Of a DNA stretch of 11,692 bases, positions 1 through 6,375 are shown piece after piece. Under the pieces are notes generated by a model. It did no database searches. It was not told the origin of the DNA and saw nothing but the letters and a program-made list of their open reading frames with translations. The first letter of the stretch is position 1, and each line of letters starts with the position of its first letter. The DNA is from Candidatus Sumerlaeota bacterium (GTDB lineage Bacteria; Sumerlaeota; Sumerlaeia; MVZB01; JAJFLK01): NCBI GenBank assembly GCA_021772735.1, contig JAJFLK010000159.1, forward strand, positions 1 to 11,692. The letters are read 5' to 3'. A program made the position numbers and the translations under genes.

Positions 1-198
1 GGCGAGGAGCTTGAGGTCGACGGGTTCAATCACGAGATCGCCGACACCACGCAGTGCGGGGAAGAATTCGGCGACGGGTGTCGGGGCATCAACGCGCGCC
101 ATCAGGCACGCAATCTCAACCTCGGGATGACCGAGCAGCCACCGCAGCGCCTCACCCGAGGCGTATCCCTTCGCTCCAAGAATCCCAACCTGAATCAC
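1..198 (-). CDS. argC: N-acetyl-gamma-glutamyl-phosphate reductase, N-terminal part (ArgC)
   Basis: The first 66 codons of a minus-strand gene that runs off the left edge. The translation begins VIQVGILGAKGYASGEALRW, followed by LLGHPEVEI. This is the NAD(P)-binding Rossmann start of ArgC (a GxxGYxGxEL-type motif, then an R/GHP motif), and later residues (FFPALRGVGDL) fit the ArgC 'HPxLxG' region. ArgC reduces N-acetyl-glutamyl phosphate to the semialdehyde in cytoplasmic arginine biosynthesis. The GTG start at 196-198 is chosen because it gives the normal N-terminus and has an AGGAG ribosome site 8 nt upstream (minus strand). No other start codon lies closer in frame. The remainder, including the catalytic Cys and His, lies outside the window. 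The upstream neighbour (peptidase) is on the same strand but 169 bp away, so argC may have its own promoter. Confidence 0.9.
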   Translation of the reverse strand, partial: MIQVGILGAKGYASGEALRWLLGHPEVEIACLMARVDAPTPVAEFFPALRGVGDLVIEPVDLKLLA

Positions 199-235
199 TT
201 CACCGTCTCCTCTTGGCGCGTTCGCCCCTCGCGAT

Positions 236-318
236 TAATTAGGGACAGTTACCTATTATTCAGCTCAATTGCAGTCAGCTACATTGGCAGGGCAATAATA
301 GGTAACTGTCCCTAATTA
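236..318. repeat. Perfect 25-bp inverted repeat, REP/MITE-like element
   Basis: Two perfectly complementary 25-nt arms (236-260 and 294-318) flank a 33-nt centre. Each arm contains GGGACAGTTACC next to TATTATT. The element is strikingly AT-rich compared with its GC-rich surroundings and is bordered by TAATTA/AATTAATT runs that could be remnants of an AT-rich target. It sits between the stop of the peptidase gene (368) and the start of argC (198), both on the minus strand. No T-run follows either arm, so a classical intrinsic terminator is unlikely. Paired inverted repeats with a GGGACAG-type core resemble REP elements mobilised by Y1 (IS200-like/RAYT) transposases. That link is from memory of similar repeats and not from anything in this window. 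No transposase gene is present here. Confidence 0.7.
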
Positions 319-367
319 CTAATTAATTGCCCGCCACGCGTGCCAGCCCAGAGTCTACCTTGAAAGG

Positions 368-2791
368 TCACGGGGATGCGAAGTCATATTCGAGCATCTC
401 GGGTCGCGAGTCGAGCAGGTGCCATGAATCGGGATCGATCCGCAGGCGGGCAGGGGCCGACGGCACGGCCAGGATCAGACGCGTTTCCGGTCCGTCGATG
501 ACGGCCTCTCGGGCGTATTTCGAGCCGCCGAGCGTCTCGATATCGATATCAACCGTCATGCGGTAAGGCGGATCAGGTTGGGTGAGATCCAGCGCAATTC
601 GATATCCCGCTCCGTCCGATTCAATCGTGGCGGCCTCGATTTTGGGTCGGGCATAGCCGGTGCGGTCCAGCGATTGCTCGAAAAACCACGCGAGATCCCG
701 GCCGTGGATCTCCGAAGCCAGCGCGGCAAAATCGGAGACCGTGACCGCCGCCCCGGCGTGCTTTTCGAGGAACCGGCCCAAGAGCGCGAAGAAAGCATCA
801 TCGCCCATCTCGCGGCGCAGGGAATGCAGGACGAGGGCGCCTTTTTCATACATCAGCGAGCGATACATCGGGTTGGTGAAAAGCGTCTCGGCGATGGGGC
901 GATCGCGAAGAAGCACGATGTTCTCGCGGTAGAAGTTGCCCATGGCGCGAATCTGCGTGAGGAAGGCGTCCGGGCCGTCCGTCCGTTCGGTATAGATTGC
1001 GTCGGCGTAAGTCGCAAAGGCTTCGGTCAGCCACGGGATCGAATCTTCGGTCAGGTCGATCGAGATCAGATCGCCCCACCACTGGTGCGCGATTTCGTGG
1101 GCGAGGAACTTTGCCGGGACGCCGGGCCGCGTGAACGCAATCGAGCCGATGAGGACGAGCGATGGGGCTCCATATCCGCCGGGGAAATCCGGCACTTCGA
1201 CGACGGCGAGCCGTTCATAGGGGAACGTCCCGAATATCGGTTCGTACTCCTCGACGGCGCTGCGCATCACGTCGGCATACGCCTCGGCGTCTCCCTCATG
1301 ATCGGCGGCGAGGTGGACCTCCATCGGCACGCCGCCGGGGCCCTCGAAGCGTAGTGATTCATATCGCCCCAGGGCGACTGTCATCCACTGCGAGGGTGTT
1401 GCCTGGCGCCAGGCGGCGCGATGCCAGCCTTCGCGGAGATCTTCGGCTGCGAAAGCTTCTTCGAGTTTCTTGATCGCGATTCCCTGCGCGATTCCCGAAT
1501 AGGGCTCCGGGCAGTCCAGGGTGACTTGCTGCGTGAAGAAATCGCCGAAAACGGTCTGCGGATACCATTTGACGTCGGTGCGCAGGGATGCCCCGGCGGT
1601 CGTCAGCGAATCGCCTCGCCACAAGCCGACCGTGCCGCCATATCGGAAGTGGAGATCGAATTGGCTGCCGGCCGTCGAGAGCTCATCGGGCAAGATGATC
1701 TCGACGAACGGCCCGCCACGCTCGAACGAGACGTCGCGTTCGGCGTGGTCCAGAGCGATGTTTTGGATATCAAGCGCGGGATTGAGAGCGAGCAGCAGAG
1801 GTTTATCGAGGTCGCGCACCAGCTCGGCGGCGAGCACGGCGTCGACATCGATGCGCGCTGTCTCCGGTTCCATTCGCACATGAACCCGGTAGTGGATCGC
1901 GTCCAGGCCCTGAGCGCGCAGCCGGCGCATCGAGGGGCTGTTCAGCTCCTCGCGCGTGATATCGAACGGGTTCTGCTCGGCCAGCCCATACGTATCCGAA
2001 TAATACTTGTCCTGTTCGCTCTGCTTGATTTCGCCCAGGAGCTTATCGCGGCGTCGCTCAGCCATCTGTCCGGTGGCGCTTCCGGGGTTGGCTTTGGCGA
2101 CCTTCTGGTAAACCTGGGCGGCCTCGCGCTTGCGGTCCAGCTTATCTTCGAGCAGGGCGGCGCGATGCATCTCCGCCTCGGTGGCTTCGGGCGATGTCGG
2201 ATACGCCTGGGCAAGGCGCGCGTATTCGCCCTCGGCCGCGTCGAACTCGTGGATGGATTCGTAAATCCGGGCCAGCGCAAGCGCGGCACGTGGTGCGATC
2301 TCGTCCTCGGGATACTCGGCCTCGATCAGGCGAAAAGTTTCGACGGCGGCAAGCGGGTCGGCGAGTTCATCGCGTTGGATCTCGGCTTTCTGCCAAAGTA
2401 GATCGGGGCGATCGGCATGCTCGGGGATTTCGGTCAGGAAACCGTCGATCAGTTCGACGCGGGCCGCGGGATCGCCCTCGCGGCGCAGCGCGTGAGCCAG
2501 AAGGCGTCGTCGCGCCTCGATGGCTTCGGATGATTCGGGCCAGTCCTCAATCAGATCGAGCCATAGCCCATCGATTCGAGTTTCGAGTTCCGCGATGGCC
2601 TCGTCGGCGGCGTTGCCGGCCGGACCATCTTCGGTGGCATCAATCTGTTCGAGCAGCCGGACTTCGCGGGTCTCGGCTTTTTCCAGCGCCTGCTCCGGCG
2701 ATCTGGGGCGCGTTCCGATCCAAAGCAGTCCCACGCCAATTGCCAGCGTCGCGGCCATCGCGACGGCCAGGAGCAGAGACTTAGGCTTCAT
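368..2791 (-). CDS. Membrane-anchored TPR + M1-family (gluzincin) metallopeptidase-like protein
   Basis: An 807-residue protein. Residues 5-25 are a hydrophobic N-terminal segment (SLLLAVAMAATLAIGVGLLW), probably a membrane anchor that places the rest outside the cytoplasm. Residues about 35-260 are alpha-helical TPR-like repeats, for example AAVETFRLIEAEYPEDE and DAAEGEYARLAQAYP. From about 290 an M1 aminopeptidase N-like fold follows. The zinc site is H565-E566-I-A-H569 with E590 in WLTEAFATY, and Y648 in MYEKGALVLH fits the catalytic tyrosine. The spacing between HEIAH and the third ligand is 20 residues, whereas M1 enzymes usually have 18. The GxMEN exopeptidase motif is replaced by GGYGAP (538-543). 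The ATG at 2789-2791 was preferred to upstream in-frame starts because those lie inside the phosphatase gene and would put a Ser/Pro/Arg-rich stretch before the anchor. It overlaps the phosphatase stop by 11 bp and lacks a Shine-Dalgarno sequence, so translational coupling is likely. Substrate unknown. Confidence 0.9.
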   Translation of the reverse strand: MKPKSLLLAVAMAATLAIGVGLLWIGTRPRSPEQALEKAETREVRLLEQIDATEDGPAGNAADEAIAELETRIDGLWLDLIEDWPESSEAIEARRRLLAHALRREGDPAARVELIDGFLTEIPEHADRPDLLWQKAEIQRDELADPLAAVETFRLIEAEYPEDEIAPRAALALARIYESIHEFDAAEGEYARLAQAYPTSPEATEAEMHRAALLEDKLDRKREAAQVYQKVAKANPGSATGQMAERRRDKLLGEIKQSEQDKYYSDTYGLAEQNPFDITREELNSPSMRRLRAQGLDAIHYRVHVRMEPETARIDVDAVLAAELVRDLDKPLLLALNPALDIQNIALDHAERDVSFERGGPFVEIILPDELSTAGSQFDLHFRYGGTVGLWRGDSLTTAGASLRTDVKWYPQTVFGDFFTQQVTLDCPEPYSGIAQGIAIKKLEEAFAAEDLREGWHRAAWRQATPSQWMTVALGRYESLRFEGPGGVPMEVHLAADHEGDAEAYADVMRSAVEEYEPIFGTFPYERLAVVEVPDFPGGYGAPSLVLIGSIAFTRPGVPAKFLAHEIAHQWWGDLISIDLTEDSIPWLTEAFATYADAIYTERTDGPDAFLTQIRAMGNFYRENIVLLRDRPIAETLFTNPMYRSLMYEKGALVLHSLRREMGDDAFFALLGRFLEKHAGAAVTVSDFAALASEIHGRDLAWFFEQSLDRTGYARPKIEAATIESDGAGYRIALDLTQPDPPYRMTVDIDIETLGGSKYAREAVIDGPETRLILAVPSAPARLRIDPDSWHLLDSRPEMLEYDFASP

Positions 2792-3689
2792 GGTTGATGC
2801 CGAAGGGCGGCTTCGTCTCGGCGTCGTCCGGGTTGGGCTCCGGAGCGCATTCGGAGTGGGAGGGTTCGGGAACCTGCGTGATTCCGGCGTCGGAGTCATC
2901 GGACTCGGAGTTTTCGTCGAATCCGTCGATTCGCACAATGACGACCGAGACGTTGTCCGTGCCGCCGGCCTCATTGGCGCGCCTGACCAGTTCATGGCAC
3001 GTCGTGTCCAGATTGCCGTTGCTCGCCGCCAGGCATTCGGCGATCTCGAAGTCCTCGATCATCGTCGTCAGGCCATCGCTGCACAGAAGAAACATGTCGC
3101 CCTTCTCGGGCGTGATCCGCGTCATATCGGCCTGGATTTCGGACTGGTTGCCGAGCGCGCGCGTGATGACGTTACGCCAGCGGTGCGTTCGCGCCTCGTC
3201 TTCGCTGATGATCTTGCGCTGGACCTGCTCGTTGACCCAGGAGTGATCCGACGTCAGGGGAATGAGTTTCTCGGCGCGAAACAGATACACGCGCGAATCG
3301 CCGACATGGACGATGTATGCGGTCTCGGCCGGCACGAAGACGGCGACGACGGTCGTGCCCATCCCGCCCATGGAACTCTCGGATTCGGCCTGGGCGCAGA
3401 TCTCGTTGTTCGCCAGGGCGACGGCCGTGTTGAGAATATTCTCTTCGCGCGTCAGGCCCTGCTTCGCGCCGAACGGCCAGGTGATGTCTTCTTCGTTCAG
3501 GGCTCGATGGACAAATTTTTCGATGGCGCGGATCGCGGTTTCGCTCGCGATCTCTCCGGCGGCGTGCCCGCCCATGCCATCGGCCACGGCATACAACCCC
3601 ATCTCGTCTGCGACGAGTATCTTGTCTTCGTTGTGATCGCGTTTTCGACCGACGTCGGTGAGGCCGCCGGTCCTGATTTTCAACTTCAT
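2781..3689 (-). CDS. PP2C-type (PPM) serine/threonine protein phosphatase
   Basis: A 302-residue cytoplasmic phosphatase of the Stp/PphA kind, which removes phosphate from Ser/Thr of proteins using two Mn/Mg ions. All signature blocks are present in order: RDHNEDKIL (17-25), ADGMGGHAAGE (36-46, metal ligand D37), GMGTTVVAVF (109-118), HVGDSRVYLFR (128-138), SDHSWV, LCSDGLT (202-208, D205) and GGTDNVSVVIV (242-252). No transmembrane segment is seen. Residues 256-302 form an acidic, Ser/Pro-rich tail that looks disordered. It is the first gene of a two-gene minus-strand unit, and its stop overlaps the start of the peptidase gene. No clear Shine-Dalgarno sequence precedes ATG 3687-3689. No Ser/Thr kinase lies in the window, so its partner kinase is elsewhere. 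Confidence 0.95.
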   Translation of the reverse strand: MKLKIRTGGLTDVGRKRDHNEDKILVADEMGLYAVADGMGGHAAGEIASETAIRAIEKFVHRALNEEDITWPFGAKQGLTREENILNTAVALANNEICAQAESESSMGGMGTTVVAVFVPAETAYIVHVGDSRVYLFRAEKLIPLTSDHSWVNEQVQRKIISEDEARTHRWRNVITRALGNQSEIQADMTRITPEKGDMFLLCSDGLTTMIEDFEIAECLAASNGNLDTTCHELVRRANEAGGTDNVSVVIVRIDGFDENSESDDSDAGITQVPEPSHSECAPEPNPDDAETKPPFGINHEA

Positions 3690-3789
3690 GCTGGCTAGAG
3701 AGTCCGGCTCGCTTATGGACGGAGGATTGACCGACAGGAGGCGGGCGAGGACAGAAGCGACGAGAACCCGCCCATACTCAGACCGCGCC

Positions 3790-3811
3790 CGGCGTGAATT
3801 AGATCACGCCG
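3790..3811. promoter_or_regulatory. Dyad GTGA-N6-TCAC (CRP/FNR-like operator candidate)
   Basis: A perfect 8-bp inverted repeat, CGGCGTGA and TCACGCCG, separated by ATTAGA. The core GTGA-N6-TCAC is the form bound by CRP-type members of the CRP/FNR family. It lies in the 254-bp divergent region between the phosphatase start (3689, minus) and the MoxR start (3944, plus), so it could serve either side. No T-run follows, so it does not look like a terminator. The rest of 3690-3943 holds no gene I can support. It also has a small 12-bp palindrome, AGAAATGTTTCT, at 3842-3853. Confidence 0.5.
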
Positions 3812-3907
3812 CGTCCGAAGGGTTCAAGGATCAGATTGCCGAGAAATGTTTCTTAAGCACCCGCGCCGTGAAGGTTGGCTATATCAACAGGTCCGCAATT
3901 CGCCGGT

Positions 3908-3936
3908 GGATTCGCGCGGGGGGTTGTGGATACAAT
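3908..3936 (+). promoter_or_regulatory. Candidate promoter for the MoxR-DUF58 operon
   Basis: A good -10 hexamer, TACAAT (3931-3936), with only a weak -35 (GGATTC, 3908-3913, 17-bp spacing). The ATG at 3944 begins 8 nt after the end of the -10, so transcription would start at or within a base or two of the start codon. No Shine-Dalgarno sequence is present. Together these suggest a leaderless mRNA. Confidence 0.4.
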
Positions 3937-3943
3937 CGGTTTC

Positions 3944-5017
3944 ATGCCTCCCGACTCCGCACCGAAATCCATACCGCAGCGCGCTACGAGTTCCGCCGTG
4001 GCCGATGGTGGAGCGCCTCACGGCACACAGGCGCCTCGGCCGGCCCAAGCGCCCCCGGCCGCAGCCCAACCTCGCGCCAAGGTCTCGCCGTTCGCGCTGC
4101 TCAATCACTTCGAGCGCGTGATCGTCGGCAAGCGCGAGCCGCTCACGTTGATGCTTGCCGCGCTGCTGGCCGATGGGCACGTCCTGATCGAAGACGTCCC
4201 TGGCGTGGCCAAGACCATCGCCGCCCGGACTCTGGCGCGCAGTTTCTCGCTGCGCTTCGGCCGCATCCAGATGACGCCCGATCTTCTGCCCGCAGACCTG
4301 ACCGGCAGCAGCGTCTTCGATAATAAGCGAGATGAGTTCGTTTTCCGGCCGGGGCCCGTCTTTGCGCAGTTGCTGCTCGTCGATGAGCTGAACCGTGCGA
4401 CGCCGCGCACGCAGGCCGGCCTGCTCGAAGCCATGGAAGAACGCGCGGTCACGGCCGATGGAAAACGCTATCGGCTTCCCAAACCGTTTTTCGTCATCGC
4501 GACCCAAAACCCAATCGAGCAATCCGGTGTGTTTCCCCTGCCCGAAGCCCAGCTCGATCGCTTCCTGATTCAGGTCAGCATGGGATATCCCACGAGCGAG
4601 GATGAGACCGCGATTGTCGCGGCGCAGAGCAACTCCCATCCGATCGACACTCTGGCGCCCGTGCTCGACGTTGAGGCGATCATGGAACTACGGCTCGCAG
4701 CGGCTTCGATCTTTGTCGATCCCTCGGTTACCGATTATATCGTGCGGCTCGTGCGCGAGACTCGCAATCGGCCCGATGTCGCGCTCGGCGCAAGCCCCCG
4801 CGCCTCGATCGGCCTGCATCATATCGCCCGGGCGTATGCGCTGATCCAGGGCTCGCCGTTTGTCAGGCCGGATCATGTCAAGGCCGTCGCGCCGGCGGTG
4901 CTGCGTCACCGGATTCAACTGACGCCCCAGGCACGGCTCTCGGGCACGACCAGCGACGAAATCATCGAATCCATTCTGGAGTCCGTCGAGGTGCCGCTCC
5001 ATGTCGGCGTCTCTTGA
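3944..5017 (+). CDS. MoxR-family AAA+ ATPase
   Basis: A 357-residue AAA+ ATPase of the MoxR family, which act as chaperone-like remodelers helping metal insertion or maturation of partner proteins, usually with a vWA or DUF58 protein. Residues 1-46 are a Pro/Ala-rich low-complexity extension. The AAA core starts about residue 48. Walker A is EDVPGVAKT (83-91), Walker B is LLLVDELNRA (143-152), and sensor 1 lies in ATQNPIEQSG (186-195), followed by FPLPEAQLDRF. The C-terminal lid domain includes ASPRASIGL. The start ATG 3944 is the first ATG in frame. The frame is open upstream to a TTG at 3875 and there is a GTG at 3998, so the exact start within the disordered tail is not certain. It overlaps the next gene by 17 bp, indicating an operon. 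All catalytic motifs are intact. Confidence 0.93.
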   Translation: MPPDSAPKSIPQRATSSAVADGGAPHGTQAPRPAQAPPAAAQPRAKVSPFALLNHFERVIVGKREPLTLMLAALLADGHVLIEDVPGVAKTIAARTLARSFSLRFGRIQMTPDLLPADLTGSSVFDNKRDEFVFRPGPVFAQLLLVDELNRATPRTQAGLLEAMEERAVTADGKRYRLPKPFFVIATQNPIEQSGVFPLPEAQLDRFLIQVSMGYPTSEDETAIVAAQSNSHPIDTLAPVLDVEAIMELRLAAASIFVDPSVTDYIVRLVRETRNRPDVALGASPRASIGLHHIARAYALIQGSPFVRPDHVKAVAPAVLRHRIQLTPQARLSGTTSDEIIESILESVEVPLHVGVS

Positions 5018-6323
5018 CCCGACCCGGCCCGGCGCCGGAGGCTTCTCGGCTCGCAACGTTCTGCTGGGCGTCGCAGCTATTAACCTGGCGGCGATGGCGG
5101 CGACCGACCTTGCGCCGGGTCATGCCGCATGGACCGCGTTCCTCGTTGTCACCGCGATTATGGCGTGGGTGATGAGCAGAGATTCGCTCAAGGGCATCGA
5201 AGTCGAGAGGCATCACCGGCCGCGAGTCTTCGAAGACGATCGCGTGCCGATCCGCCTGACCGTGCGCCAGACCGAAGGGCTGGCTCAGACTCTCGTGATG
5301 GTCGAGGATACATTCTTTGCCTCGCTAAGCCCGCGCCAGCGCCACTTGATTCCGATGATGAGCCGCAAGTGGGAGGCGCATCTGCGTTACCACAAAGAGG
5401 CCGAGCGCCATCGCGGCCTCTATATGATCGGCCCGGTTTATCTCTGGGCCGCCGATCCGCTTGGGATTTTTTATCGCACCGCCCACTGCGAGGAGATCAC
5501 GCGCCTAACGGTTTATCCCAAAGCGCAGCCGCTCGGGGGATATCGAATGCTCGGCGCCGAGCCACCCGCCGGGCCCGGCATGGAGAAGACCGATCGGCTG
5601 GGCCAGGCCGATGAGATCATCGGCGTGCGCCCGTATCAAAGGGGCGATTCGCTCAATCGAATTCACTGGCGGACTTCAGCACGGCGCGGCGACTTGCACA
5701 CCATGCAACTGGATCGGCAGGTCCAGAGTGAGATCGCGCTCTTCATCGATCTAACGAAGGGCGCAAGGTTCGGGACGGGCGCCGAATCGACAACCGAGAC
5801 CACCATCGCCTGCGCGACATCGATCCTGACCGAGGCAGCGAACCTGCGTCACCGCGTCAGCATGACCTGGGTGCGCGGCGATGTGCGCAGCTTCCCCGCC
5901 GGGACCGGGCTTTCGCATTTGCATTTGCTTCTGGACCAGTTGGCGATGATCGAGTTCGCCGGCGAGGGCAAATTCTGGAAGGATATCGAACCTCGGGCCG
6001 CGTTGCTCGGGGCCGGTTCTCGGGCGATCCTGATCGCGACCGCCGCGACGACTCCGAAGGTTCAGGCCACGGCCCTCATCGGGCGCCTGACGATGGCGGG
6101 CGTGTCGGTCGATATTATTCTGCTCGATGAATCCGGACTGGCGCGGGTCTTCCGGGGTCAGCAGCCAACCCATGCCGAAGCCGAAGTCAATTTCTCCGAG
6201 CTTGCGGGCGAGCTGGAACGCGCCGGCGCGCGAGTCCTGCCATTGCGACCCGGCGAGACGGCCGAAGCCCTGCTGCCGGCGGCCGGTGATGAACTTGCCG
6301 CGACGTCTCGCGGCGCGGCGTAA
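5001..6323 (+). CDS. DUF58 domain-containing protein (MoxR partner)
   Basis: A 440-residue protein. Two hydrophobic segments (about 19-35 and 42-58) form a membrane hairpin, followed by a beta-rich stretch with VFEDDRVPIRLTV. The DUF58 signature is clear: RPYQRGDSLNRIHW then RTSARRGDL (210-232), matching the usual REYxxGDxxRxIHWxxxAR pattern. A vWA-like part follows with LFIDLTKG (247-254). The expected MIDAS DxSxS is degenerate here (D250, T252, G254), so metal binding may be weak or lost. DUF58 proteins typically pair with MoxR ATPases in envelope or stress functions; the direct role is not known. ATG 5001 has GAGGTG 7 nt upstream and overlaps the MoxR stop by 17 bp. It ends 52 bp from the convergent GH31 gene. 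No transglutaminase or extra vWA gene follows, so the operon is shorter than many of its kind. Confidence 0.92.
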   Translation: MSASLDPTRPGAGGFSARNVLLGVAAINLAAMAATDLAPGHAAWTAFLVVTAIMAWVMSRDSLKGIEVERHHRPRVFEDDRVPIRLTVRQTEGLAQTLVMVEDTFFASLSPRQRHLIPMMSRKWEAHLRYHKEAERHRGLYMIGPVYLWAADPLGIFYRTAHCEEITRLTVYPKAQPLGGYRMLGAEPPAGPGMEKTDRLGQADEIIGVRPYQRGDSLNRIHWRTSARRGDLHTMQLDRQVQSEIALFIDLTKGARFGTGAESTTETTIACATSILTEAANLRHRVSMTWVRGDVRSFPAGTGLSHLHLLLDQLAMIEFAGEGKFWKDIEPRAALLGAGSRAILIATAATTPKVQATALIGRLTMAGVSVDIILLDESGLARVFRGQQPTHAEAEVNFSELAGELERAGARVLPLRPGETAEALLPAAGDELAATSRGAA

Positions 6324-6375
6324 TCGGGTTTTTGAAATCGGGCGCGAAGATTCGGCCAGCGGCGCGTGGAGGGCA

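Noticed and set aside
236..318. Intrinsic terminator for the peptidase gene
   Set aside because: The stem is AT-rich with a 33-nt loop and no T-run follows it on either strand.
2792..2995. 68-codon N-terminal extension of the peptidase gene
   Set aside because: It lies inside the phosphatase gene, is rich in Ser, Pro and Arg, and would bury the membrane anchor. The downstream ATG is a better start.
578..3698. Long plus-strand open frames opposite the peptidase and phosphatase genes (578-1354, 1421-2401, 2520-3698)
   Set aside because: They are antisense to genes with clear catalytic motifs, have no recognisable domain and arise naturally from GC-rich codon use.
3884..4639. Minus-strand open frame of 251 codons opposite MoxR
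   Set aside because: Antisense shadow of a gene with intact Walker A and B motifs; no domain of its own.
6324..6375. Bidirectional terminator between convergent DUF58 and GH31
   Set aside because: No convincing stem with a T-run can be seen in the 52-bp gap, though termination must occur somewhere near.
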